The translations under genes were made by a program, and so were the position numbers. The notes below the pieces were generated by a model that was not told where the DNA came from, searched no databases, and saw only the letters and a list, made by a program, of their open reading frames with translations. From Planctomycetota bacterium (GTDB lineage Bacteria > Planctomycetota > PUPC01 > JACPCR01), in the NCBI GenBank assembly GCA_030740295.1, contig JASLXP010000760.1, positions 1 through 15,841 on the forward strand: 15,841 nt of DNA, read 5' to 3'. Below, in pieces: positions 1 through 7,875 of the stretch (the first letter of the stretch is position 1; each line of letters begins with the position of its first letter).

Positions 1-1686
1 AAAGCGCGGGAGATCATGGACTGGCACTCCTTCAACGTTGCCGAGTTCATCGGCAAGGACGCCGTCATCAAGATCATCGACAAGACGCCCGGCGGATGGG
101 GACACACCGTCGTCGATCACATCTTCCAGTCCGACAAGACGATGCCCGCTTCGCTGCCCGCGGCATTGCAGAGAGCAGCGGCCCGGCCTGCTCCGGCGAA
201 ACCGGTCGTGCAACCGTCGACTCTCGCACTCGGACAATTCGATTCCGCGCACCGCACCTTCGCCTCTTACAGCGACGTCGGATACGACCAGAAGCTGCGG
301 CCGCAGTTTCATTTCAGCTCGCGCAAGAATTGGATCAACGATCCGAACGGCATGGTTTATTACGACGGCGAATGGCATCTCTACTTTCAGCACTGCGCGC
401 TCAGCGTGAACCGCGGCCCAAAGTCCTGGGGACACGCGGTAAGCCGCGACCTGGTGCACTGGGAACAGCTTCCCCACGCCATCGTGCCTTACGACAAGGG
501 CGCCATCTGGTCGGGCACGGCGGTCGTCGATCACAACAACAGCCTCGGCAGACAGGTCGGCGAGACCAGAACCCTCGCTGCCTTCTTCACGACAACCTGG
601 AGAGAAGGTTTCTTCCAGGCCATGGCCTACAGCACCGACCGCGGCCGCACCTACACGCTCCACATCAGGGGCGAACCGGTCGTACCCAATCAGGGCATCA
701 TGAAAGGCGAACGCGACCCCAAGGTCTTTTGGGACGAAGCCCACAAGAAGTGGAAGATGGTACTGATTCTCGGCGGCAAAGAACGCCTCATCCGCATCTT
801 TGAATCGGACAACCTCACCGACTGGGTCAAGGCCGGTGACATCAACCGCAAGTGGGCCGCCGAGTGCATCGACCTGTTTCAGCTCCCCGTCGACGGCGAC
901 AAGACCAACATGAAGTGGGTCATCGCCGACGCCAGTTTCGATTACGAAGTCGGCGAGTTCACCGGCAACGGATTCGTCACCGAAGGCCCGACCGGCCGCG
1001 GCGATTACGGCAGAGGCTTCTATGCCGCGCAGACCTTCAACAGCGGCCCCGACGGCCGGGTCGTGCAAATCGGCTGGATGAACGATCGTCGCAAAGAGTG
1101 CCCGTTCCTGGTCGAGGGTATGCCATTCAATCAGCAGATGGCTTTCCCCACCGACCTGACTTTGCGAACGACACCCGAAGGCATCCGCCTCTTCCGCTGG
1201 CCCGCCCCTGAAATCAGAAGCCTATACCAGAAAACCCAAGCCCTGAAAAACATCAGCGCGGAAGCTGCCACCAAAGCCCTGGCGAATGTGAAACCGGAGC
1301 TGGCCGACCTGTCGATCGAGTTCGAGCCCGGCACAAAGGGCAAGCTCGTCCTGACCGTGCGCGGCATCCGGATCTCGTACGGCGAAAAGATCAGGTATCG
1401 CCGACCTGACAGTGAACCTGTTGAGCTGCGAAGCTTCACCTTCAATGGAAAGTCCTGCCCTGCGCCGGCCATCGATGGCAAAGTTAAACTGCGCGTGCTG
1501 GTGGATCGCAGCTCGCTGGAACTCTACGCCAATGACGGTGCGACCGTGGCTTCGAGCTACGAGTTCGAGATACCGAAGGACTTTTCAATCTCCGTTACTG
1601 CCGATGGCCCGGTGAAGATTCACTCCCTGGTGGTCAACGAACTGATGTCCGCCTGGCCGCCCGCACACAAGGCAAGACGTCCCTAG
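1..1686 (+). CDS. GH32 family fructan hydrolase (levanase/invertase-like), 5'-truncated by window edge
   Basis: Predicted glycoside hydrolase of family 32, cleaving beta-fructosyl linkages (levan, inulin or sucrose type). The reading frame is open from base 1 and the first ATG, at 16, lies inside a conserved-looking stretch, so the true start is upstream. Numbering from that ATG, residues 1-40 (with GGWGH and VDHI) look like the end of an N-terminal beta-sandwich often found before GH32 in PVC bacteria. The five-bladed propeller starts near residue 98. WINDPNG is at 106-112 with nucleophile D109, WSGTAV at 165-170, RDP at 233-235 with the transition-state Asp D234, and EC at 283-284 with acid/base E283. 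The C-terminal beta-sandwich includes VDRSSLELYANDG. All three catalytic acids are present. The fructan preference cannot be told from sequence. It converges on the minus-strand TPR pair, with 166 bp between stop codons and no convincing terminator. Confidence 0.94.
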   Translation, partial: KAREIMDWHSFNVAEFIGKDAVIKIIDKTPGGWGHTVVDHIFQSDKTMPASLPAALQRAAARPAPAKPVVQPSTLALGQFDSAHRTFASYSDVGYDQKLRPQFHFSSRKNWINDPNGMVYYDGEWHLYFQHCALSVNRGPKSWGHAVSRDLVHWEQLPHAIVPYDKGAIWSGTAVVDHNNSLGRQVGETRTLAAFFTTTWREGFFQAMAYSTDRGRTYTLHIRGEPVVPNQGIMKGERDPKVFWDEAHKKWKMVLILGGKERLIRIFESDNLTDWVKAGDINRKWAAECIDLFQLPVDGDKTNMKWVIADASFDYEVGEFTGNGFVTEGPTGRGDYGRGFYAAQTFNSGPDGRVVQIGWMNDRRKECPFLVEGMPFNQQMAFPTDLTLRTTPEGIRLFRWPAPEIRSLYQKTQALKNISAEAATKALANVKPELADLSIEFEPGTKGKLVLTVRGIRISYGEKIRYRRPDSEPVELRSFTFNGKSCPAPAIDGKVKLRVLVDRSSLELYANDGATVASSYEFEIPKDFSISVTADGPVKIHSLVVNELMSAWPPAHKARRP

Positions 1687-1852
1687 AAAACGCAGACGAA
1701 AAACACGCCGGAAAGCGTTCCTCAGAAAAAGAAGGCAGGGCTCGAGCTCACATTCATCTGACTTGGCTCCGCGAGAATGTATGACAGAGCCGCAACAAAA
1801 GGCGATCTGTTCATTCCTTGGTTCGGGACGAACTGCCCCGCTTCAGTTTCTT

Positions 1853-2677
1853 TCACACATAGTTGCCGTATTTCTGCGCCTTGCGCACATACTTGCTCGC
1901 AGGGAATTCGAGGATCTTCTGTTTGAATAGCGGATACGCAGATGCGTAGTCCTTCATCATGACAAGACACTTGCCCTGGTTGAGCATTACGAGGTCGCCC
2001 GCTGGTGAATAGGGATATGCCTTTCTGTACTCCAAATACAATCTGGAGGCACTTGAACACTCCTTGTGACGGTAGACTGCATTTGCTGACTTGATGAGCC
2101 AAACCCTTGGTATCTCGTGAATGGCGGTTGCAGGGTTCCAATCTTTCAGGGATCGATAATCATTCAAAGCTAGCTCGATCTCCTGTTTCGTTACTCCTCC
2201 GATTTTTTCCGCTAGTTGGGCGCGGCGCAGACGAAGCGATCTGATTAATTCATCCGACATATTCCAAGGCGCTTCATCGAGTGGCAATGCCAGAGCCTGG
2301 GTCAAGAGTTGAACCTTCGTTCTTTCGTCCTCCTTCCGTGCATCTGACAACGCCTTTGCGAGGAAATAACGGCTGAATATCTTCGGTTCGCCTGAACAGT
2401 GCTTCAGACATTCTATTGCAGATGCTGGCGCACCGTCCTGCGACATCGTTTTACTAATTCGCTGCAGCTTATTTTCGAGCTCTGCTTCGCCCAGAAGATG
2501 GTTTCCTGCTTTGCGGAACTCCTGGATTGCCGCTTCAGGCTGGTCGTCGACCAGGTGCAGGATTCCTGTTGTAAATGCATCCCAATACTCGAAGCCCCTT
2601 CCTCTCTCTTCACTTACCGCTGACTTAGAGCCGAAGGACAGCAGAATTAGTATTCCGAAGCTAATCTCTTTTGTCAT
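1853..2677 (-). CDS. Secreted TPR-like (tetratricopeptide) protein, second gene of a coupled pair
   Basis: Predicted exported helical-repeat protein of 274 residues, probably a periplasmic or envelope scaffold. I chose the ATG at 2677 rather than the longer frame starting at 2737. It is preceded by AGGAG with a 5-nt spacer, it overlaps the stop of the upstream gene as ATGA, and it begins a clear signal peptide (MTKEISFGILILLSFGSKSA). The mature part is rich in helices. Its C-terminal 70 residues (SASRLYLEYRKAYPYSPAGD, then LFKQKILEFPASKYVRKAQK) look like TPR units of the YbgF/BamD type, in which a repeat ends in a 'YP.S' or 'FP.S' turn. No catalytic motif is seen. Both genes of the pair look AT-richer by eye than the hydrolase genes around them. 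The role is unknown; the pairing suggests the two products act together. Confidence 0.82.
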   Translation of the reverse strand: MTKEISFGILILLSFGSKSAVSEERGRGFEYWDAFTTGILHLVDDQPEAAIQEFRKAGNHLLGEAELENKLQRISKTMSQDGAPASAIECLKHCSGEPKIFSRYFLAKALSDARKEDERTKVQLLTQALALPLDEAPWNMSDELIRSLRLRRAQLAEKIGGVTKQEIELALNDYRSLKDWNPATAIHEIPRVWLIKSANAVYRHKECSSASRLYLEYRKAYPYSPAGDLVMLNQGKCLVMMKDYASAYPLFKQKILEFPASKYVRKAQKYGNYV

Positions 2678-3864
2678 TTTGTCTCCTTTCCACCGAAGAT
2701 AGGGCTGGTCAAACGCCCTTTGGAGTATTTGGCCCACTTCGAATCTTTGTAGAGCTTCTCAACCTTCTGAAACATCTCTCCGGACTTCTCGATCATGCCG
2801 GCCTTCATGTACGCATCCCCCGCCCAATACAGAGCGGCCGGTAATAACGCGGATTGGGGCCGGCGGCGGAAGAATTCTACATAGTGTTCTCCAGCCGCTT
2901 CATACTCTTCATCAAGAATCAGCGCCAGCCCGAACTTGAAATCCATTTTCTCTGCAGATTCGTGTTTTGGATAGCTCTTAAGCAATCGTTGGAAATAGAG
3001 CCTTGCCGCCCAGTAATCCTTTTTGCTGAAGCGAAAAAGTCCCATTCGAATCAGGGAGTCCGGGGCCTGCTGCGATTTTGGATGGTCCTGGATTAGTTTT
3101 TCGTAGAGTGAAAAGCAGTGCTCCGGGTCGTCACTCCTCTCGACGCAGATGGCTGCCCGGAACCTGCCGTCCAGCACTTTAGAATGCTTTGGGTAGTCAT
3201 GAATATATTGCACATACAATTCACGGGCCTTGTTGAATTGGCTCATTTCGTAAAACGCCTGGGCATAGAGGAATTCCCTTGTCCCTTTGAGGCTGACCGG
3301 GGTCCTTGCTGCCGGTCGTTTTTCCAGCAATTCTATTCCCCGATCCAGCCGTTTCTGGCCCTCTTTCATCTCTTTCAAGCCGATCAACACACCACCCCAG
3401 GATACGAGACATTCCGCATACGATGTCTCAACAAGGGTGTCGCGCCATTCCCCGTTGACGGGTTCTCCTTCATACGTCGGGTATGCAGGTGATTTTTCGT
3501 GGTGGGCGGTGCACCTGGGGGCCAGGCGAAAGTATTTCTCTGCGGACAAGTATTGTTGCATTTCGTGTAGACACAGCGCGAGCTGATAGGTCGCCGAAAA
3601 GGAGCGTGGGTTTGCCTTAACAATCCTGTGATACCTGACCGCGGCCTCGGCATGGTGCCCGGCTTTGTGCATCGCGTATGCAATGAGCTCTTCCTCGTCT
3701 TTATTGAGGGCGCGATGGAGGCTGATCTTCCGCAGATGAATAAGCGTCTTTTCCCAATGCCCCTTTTTCGCTGCGCTCGTTGCCCTGTCCTGCCAGACCG
3801 TCAGAGCAGATTCCTCTGCCTGCAATGGGCTGCTAAAGCAGATCAGCATCAGGACGGTGAACAT
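2674..3864 (-). CDS. Secreted tetratricopeptide-repeat protein, first gene of a coupled pair
   Basis: Predicted exported TPR protein of 396 residues. The ATG at 3864 is preceded by TGAGGA four bases upstream, and an in-frame stop lies 31-33 bases upstream (3895-3897), so the start is well bounded. The N-terminus MFTVLMLICFSSPLQAEES reads as a short signal peptide with cleavage after LQA, although its n-region has no basic residue. Repeated helix-turn-helix units cover most of the protein, for example ARELYVQYIHDYPKHSKVLD, CFSLYEKLIQDHPKSQQAPD and ARLYFQRLLKSYPKHESAEK. These carry the 'YP/HP-K/S' turn typical of YbgF/BamD-like TPRs. A cysteine-containing insert (LAPRCTAHHEKS) lies near residue 120. 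The protein is probably a protein-protein scaffold in the envelope. It is transcribed away from the 1252-residue protein gene, and the two share a 252-bp divergent region. Confidence 0.85.
   Translation of the reverse strand: MFTVLMLICFSSPLQAEESALTVWQDRATSAAKKGHWEKTLIHLRKISLHRALNKDEEELIAYAMHKAGHHAEAAVRYHRIVKANPRSFSATYQLALCLHEMQQYLSAEKYFRLAPRCTAHHEKSPAYPTYEGEPVNGEWRDTLVETSYAECLVSWGGVLIGLKEMKEGQKRLDRGIELLEKRPAARTPVSLKGTREFLYAQAFYEMSQFNKARELYVQYIHDYPKHSKVLDGRFRAAICVERSDDPEHCFSLYEKLIQDHPKSQQAPDSLIRMGLFRFSKKDYWAARLYFQRLLKSYPKHESAEKMDFKFGLALILDEEYEAAGEHYVEFFRRRPQSALLPAALYWAGDAYMKAGMIEKSGEMFQKVEKLYKDSKWAKYSKGRLTSPIFGGKETK
2683..2687 (-). promoter_or_regulatory. Shine-Dalgarno site that fixes the start of the second TPR gene
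   Basis: AGGAG read on the minus strand, inside the last codons of the upstream TPR gene and 5 nt before the ATG at 2677. Together with the ATGA stop/start overlap it indicates translational coupling, and it argues against the longer frame starting at 2737. Confidence 0.75.
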
Positions 3865-4026
3865 ACTTTCCTCAACAATGGATCCGGTTGGCCATCACGT
3901 TGAATCGGTTTGCCTCACGATGCCTTTTCAACCGTTCCTGTCAAGGTCTTCTCAGGATTTCCAGTTTCCCGGAGATCGCCGAGGATTCGGACAGAGAGGA
4001 ATACAAGGAGAGAGAGCCTTGCCCAG

Positions 4027-4057
4027 TTGCACTTTTCGTTTACGGAGGTCATATAAG
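4027..4057 (+). promoter_or_regulatory. Weak sigma-70-like promoter candidate upstream of the 1252-residue protein
   Basis: TTGCAC (4027-4032) and TATAAG (4052-4057) are separated by 19 nt; reading the -10 box as ATATAA gives 18 nt. The spacing is longer than ideal and PVC promoters are poorly characterised, so this is only a candidate. It lies in the 252-bp divergent gap (3865-4116), which contains no credible gene. Confidence 0.2.
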
Positions 4058-4116
4058 CTGCACCACTGGGATGAACCCAACTAGGTCTCTTAAGAATCAC
4101 ACAGTTGCAGGAATAG

Positions 4117-7100
4117 ATGACCGGTAAAACCTCGGCCCTCGCACTGTCAATTATTCTCTCTTGTCTGATGGTCGCGCCCGCCGAGCAGACCCCGACTTCC
4201 TACGGGTCGGCATCGCGAGTCGATACACCCATCCTTCGTGTCCCGTTTGTCAAGAGACCACCGGAGATCGATGGCACGATGGCTGCCGGCGAGTGGGAGG
4301 ATTCGTCTGCGCTGACCGGCTTCTGGTATGACTTTGCGCAGGCGAAATTTCTCTTCCTGGCGCCCATCCAGACTCAGGTCGAAGTCTATGCCGGATACGA
4401 CAAAGAAAACATCTACATCGCCTACTCGTCGCCCGTCTATCCTGAAAGCTCGTGGCTTAAGGCGAGGGGGCGCTTCCCCGACGTGATAAATCATCCGCTC
4501 TACGGCCTCATCTGGGATGACCACATCGAGCTCGAACTCCGTCCGCATCATGACCTCGCTCGCGGGTTCCGGATGGGTCTGTTCAAGTGGTTCGCGAATC
4601 CATTCGCCAGCCTGGCCGATCAGTATTGGAGTGTGAACCTCGGGGAAGGTAAAACCTGGAAAGGCAAGGCCATTGTCCGAAGCGGCTTGACCGCCACTCG
4701 CTGGAATCTGGAATTCGCCATCCCTCTGGAGCAGATGGTGGAGGGCAACTACTCGGGCAAAGAGCAGGACGGCACGCCTGTCGTCAAGCTCCCTCCCGCT
4801 CCGGGCACGGCCTACCGCTGCTGGTTCACCCGCGGCATTGGCGGCAACGGCCATTTTTTTAACGTGTTCGACAAGCACGTCTGGAACACGACCAAGACCA
4901 AGCTCATCCTCGATCCGGATGTGCCGAGCTTTCAGGTGAAATCGCTCGGTCCGATCATGGATGACATCATCAATATAAAACTGGCCGTGAAAAACCACTC
5001 GAATAAGTCCAAGACCGTGCGTATCGGTTTCTTTGTGGAGAACCAGATCGGAACGGTTTATTCCAGCTACGAAGCACCCGAGTTGAAGAAAGGGCTGCTC
5101 GAGCTTGTGCCCGGCGAATTGAAAGAGCTGACGATCAAGAAACCGTTCCCCGGCATTAGCACGGATGGTAATGTCCTCTGGTTCGACGTGCGCAGTGCGG
5201 GCCGGCCGGCGAAATCACTCTTCCGCACTCGGCTCATCGACTTCCACTCCATGGACGGCGGTGAAACGAAGAGGGGCGAACACACCGTGACCTTCCGCAG
5301 TCGCCGTGTAGACGTCATTAAAGAGATGCGCCCCCCGCGCAGGGATTTTGATTTCCGCTATTACGTTTCATCTTACACCAAGAAGATTGGGGGCGTGGTG
5401 GATATCGGGATCTACGGTGGCGGCGATTCGGCCAAGAAAGCCGTCGAGGCCAGGTTTTCTGTGATGAAGGACAATCCTGATGAGGATGAAATCGCCGAGC
5501 GGACGATGAAGATTGAGGGCGATTTTGCCTGTTTCCTGATGGATGTGCCTAAGTTGACCAACGGCGAATCCTACAAGGTCTCGCTGCTGCTCTTCGATCG
5601 GAATAAACGCATCGTCGGCGAGCGGAATCCTGAGCCGTTCAAGTTCAAGGAGTTTCCATGGATGAACAACAAGGTGGGTCTCGAAGACGCAGTCTGGGAT
5701 CCGTTTGTCGCGATTCAGAAAACCGATAAAGGGCACGAGACGCTCAAGCATCGCTTCGAGGTCGGTGAAACGGGACTGCCGGCACAAATCTTCATCAAGC
5801 CGAACCAGCGCGAGCTGCCGCTGGAGAAACGTGCGGACGGTGCAGAGCTCTCGGATGCTGAACTTAATTCGATAGGCCGCGGCCCGCAGTTGCGAAGCCC
5901 GTTCCGGCTCGAAGCGGTTGTCGGCGGCAAACGCGTTTCGGCCGAACCCGCGCAGGCTGCGAAACTCACCCGCGAATGGAAAAGCGAGTTCGAGTATTCT
6001 TCGTCGGTCAAGATTGGGCCCATTGATGCGCAGCTTGTCACGCAATACGACTGCGACGGTGCGTTGCACTGTTCACTCACTTACGGCGTAGACAAAGCAA
6101 TCAAGGTCAGCAGCTTTGAGTTGTCCGCTGACATCGCCGGACAGGTCGACCTGGTCGCCAGCGCCATCCAGGGCGGCAGCATGGCCGGCTCGGACGTGTG
6201 GGAATGTTCGCTTCCAGAGACAACCGGCGTGGTCTGGGACAACGCAAAGATTGGCCCGCCGGAGCTCTACTACAGCAGTCTCGTTCCTTACATGTTCTTT
6301 GGCAGCGGAGATCGTGGTTTCTCGTGGTTCACCGATTCAGATATGGGCTGGAAGCTCGATAAAAAGGGCACGTCCATGACGCTTGAACGCAACGCTCAAG
6401 GGCTCGTCACCTGGAAGGTGCGCTTCATCAATAAAGAGTCCGAAGTCAGGGGGAAGCACAACATTCAGTTCACGATCCTGACGCACCCGGCCAAGTCGAA
6501 GCCCGAATACTACCGCCGAACCTCCTGGCTCTATCGCGGGGGCGCGTGGGCGGCCGAATTCCCGGGGGGCGACCTCTCGAAGTCGGACAGAGAACTCAGA
6601 GGCAATGGCCGCGCCATGGCAAACAGGCTTTCCGGAAAGAAACACACAGATGCCGAATTGGCCAAGTGGACACCTCCCGGCCCGCCGAACTCGACCTTCT
6701 GGCGTATCTACCAGTTGCGGAACATCTGCAATGTCCCGACCGGTCGCGTTGATCCTTCGCTCTCCAGAGAGGATCAAGCGAAACTCCGCAAGAAACTGAA
6801 GTGGGATGAGCTGAACCTTGGCCACTGGGGGCTGAACCAGTATTTCCAGGACAAGTTTCCCGTGTTCTTCGGCCGCCAGATCGAAATCGGACGGCGTATG
6901 GGCTGGTGGTGGGACGAAACCTGGCCCACCTACCGCAGCGTCAATCTCGCTGAAGGAGACGCCTATCTTCGAGGCGCTGCCACAGTAGGCGAAAAGGAAC
7001 TGCCGTGGCAGGATAAATTCATGACCGGCCACATGCGGATGATGTTCAAGCGCCTGGCCCGGCAGTTCAAGGCCCACAACATGCCGATCCGGAACTACCT

Positions 7101-7875
7101 CTGGGCGAACAATTCGGCCACTGCGTTTGAATCGTTCGCGTGGGACACTCAACTCGTCGAAGAGTGCGGCGCGGGCACACGCACCTACGAGTTGGACAAC
7201 ATCACCGTTTACCCAAATTCGCTGTGGCGATACGAGTCGCATAGTTTCACCGGCCTGGTCTGCCGCATCGTCCCCGATTTCATGTCCGTGCGAGAAGGGG
7301 ACGAGAAGCGGCATGAACGCCAGTACCTCGGCCGCGCCCTGCTCCACGATATCGGCGTCTGCTCCGACGGCCCGCACGGTTACTTCGCCAACGCCGAACA
7401 GGCCGTCCGCCTGCTGAACCGGATGCACGACTTTGGCCTGATGGAAGACCAGGGCGTCGAGTTCATCCCCTACTGGCGCAGCGGAGAGCTCGTGCGTTAC
7501 GGCGGGGAGGATTTGAAGGACGTTTACGTCTCGATCTTCCGCCGCCCCATGGAAGGCGGAGGCACGAAGGCCCTCTTCGTCATCCTGAACGAGAGCGACA
7601 AGCCGCTGAACCTCCCGCTGCACGTGCTGAACAGCGACCGAATCTTCGGAGGAGCGAACACTCTCAAAGCCGGCGACATTCGCGGCGCGGCCGAAGTGCC
7701 CCCAATACTGAAGAAATGGTGGACTGCGCTCAAAGACCGCAACGCCGCCACCGCAGCCCTGAAAAACTTCGAGACCGGCGAGGCCGTCCTGAAGACCAGC
7801 GAAGGTGATTCCTACGGCCCGGTCTACGTGCCCTACCACGATTACCGAGTTCTTTACGGAGAGAGCAAGAAGTGA
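4117..7875 (+). CDS. Large secreted glycoside-hydrolase-like protein with N-terminal CBM9-like domain
   Basis: Predicted exported 1252-residue carbohydrate-active protein. The ATG at 4117 has AGGA 4 nt upstream and starts a signal peptide (MTGKTSALALSIILSCLMVA, cleavage near APA/EQT). Residues about 40-270 resemble a CBM9-like sugar-binding domain: PPEIDGTMAAGEWEDS near 48, then VEVYAGYDKENIYIAY. A beta-rich middle follows, then from about residue 560 a large module with IGRGPQLRSPFRLE, GSGDRGFSWF and LVTWKVRFINKES. From about 800 to 1040 it contains GWWWDETW with adjacent acids D933 and E934, placed like a barrel-type hydrolase active site. The end has EFIPYWRSGELVRYGG and ILNESDKPLNLPLHVL, a likely beta-sandwich. 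The overall pattern is that of the DUF6067/GH123-like proteins of planctomycete-type genomes, but that family name is from memory and unverified. It is translationally coupled to the shorter paralogue downstream. Confidence 0.78.
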   Translation: MTGKTSALALSIILSCLMVAPAEQTPTSYGSASRVDTPILRVPFVKRPPEIDGTMAAGEWEDSSALTGFWYDFAQAKFLFLAPIQTQVEVYAGYDKENIYIAYSSPVYPESSWLKARGRFPDVINHPLYGLIWDDHIELELRPHHDLARGFRMGLFKWFANPFASLADQYWSVNLGEGKTWKGKAIVRSGLTATRWNLEFAIPLEQMVEGNYSGKEQDGTPVVKLPPAPGTAYRCWFTRGIGGNGHFFNVFDKHVWNTTKTKLILDPDVPSFQVKSLGPIMDDIINIKLAVKNHSNKSKTVRIGFFVENQIGTVYSSYEAPELKKGLLELVPGELKELTIKKPFPGISTDGNVLWFDVRSAGRPAKSLFRTRLIDFHSMDGGETKRGEHTVTFRSRRVDVIKEMRPPRRDFDFRYYVSSYTKKIGGVVDIGIYGGGDSAKKAVEARFSVMKDNPDEDEIAERTMKIEGDFACFLMDVPKLTNGESYKVSLLLFDRNKRIVGERNPEPFKFKEFPWMNNKVGLEDAVWDPFVAIQKTDKGHETLKHRFEVGETGLPAQIFIKPNQRELPLEKRADGAELSDAELNSIGRGPQLRSPFRLEAVVGGKRVSAEPAQAAKLTREWKSEFEYSSSVKIGPIDAQLVTQYDCDGALHCSLTYGVDKAIKVSSFELSADIAGQVDLVASAIQGGSMAGSDVWECSLPETTGVVWDNAKIGPPELYYSSLVPYMFFGSGDRGFSWFTDSDMGWKLDKKGTSMTLERNAQGLVTWKVRFINKESEVRGKHNIQFTILTHPAKSKPEYYRRTSWLYRGGAWAAEFPGGDLSKSDRELRGNGRAMANRLSGKKHTDAELAKWTPPGPPNSTFWRIYQLRNICNVPTGRVDPSLSREDQAKLRKKLKWDELNLGHWGLNQYFQDKFPVFFGRQIEIGRRMGWWWDETWPTYRSVNLAEGDAYLRGAATVGEKELPWQDKFMTGHMRMMFKRLARQFKAHNMPIRNYLWANNSATAFESFAWDTQLVEECGAGTRTYELDNITVYPNSLWRYESHSFTGLVCRIVPDFMSVREGDEKRHERQYLGRALLHDIGVCSDGPHGYFANAEQAVRLLNRMHDFGLMEDQGVEFIPYWRSGELVRYGGEDLKDVYVSIFRRPMEGGGTKALFVILNESDKPLNLPLHVLNSDRIFGGANTLKAGDIRGAAEVPPILKKWWTALKDRNAATAALKNFETGEAVLKTSEGDSYGPVYVPYHDYRVLYGESKK
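7858..7875 (+). promoter_or_regulatory. Shine-Dalgarno plus GTGA stop/start overlap coupling the two GH-like genes
   Basis: GGAGAG at 7858-7863 lies 8 nt before the GTG start at 7872. GTG at 7872-7874 overlaps the TGA stop at 7873-7875. This supports the GTG start and coupled translation of the long protein and its paralogue. Confidence 0.7.

Noticed and set aside
1690..1735. Rho-independent terminator between the GH32 gene and the TPR gene
   Set aside because: Only a 4-bp ACGC/GCGT stem is visible and no T-run follows, so it is too weak to call.
6337..7839. 500-codon open frame on the minus strand inside the 1252-residue protein gene
   Set aside because: It is antisense to a gene with signal peptide, Shine-Dalgarno and paralogue support. 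Its product is of low complexity with no recognisable domain. It is a by-product of GC-rich codon structure, as are the minus-strand frames at 4147-4998 and 5368-6069.
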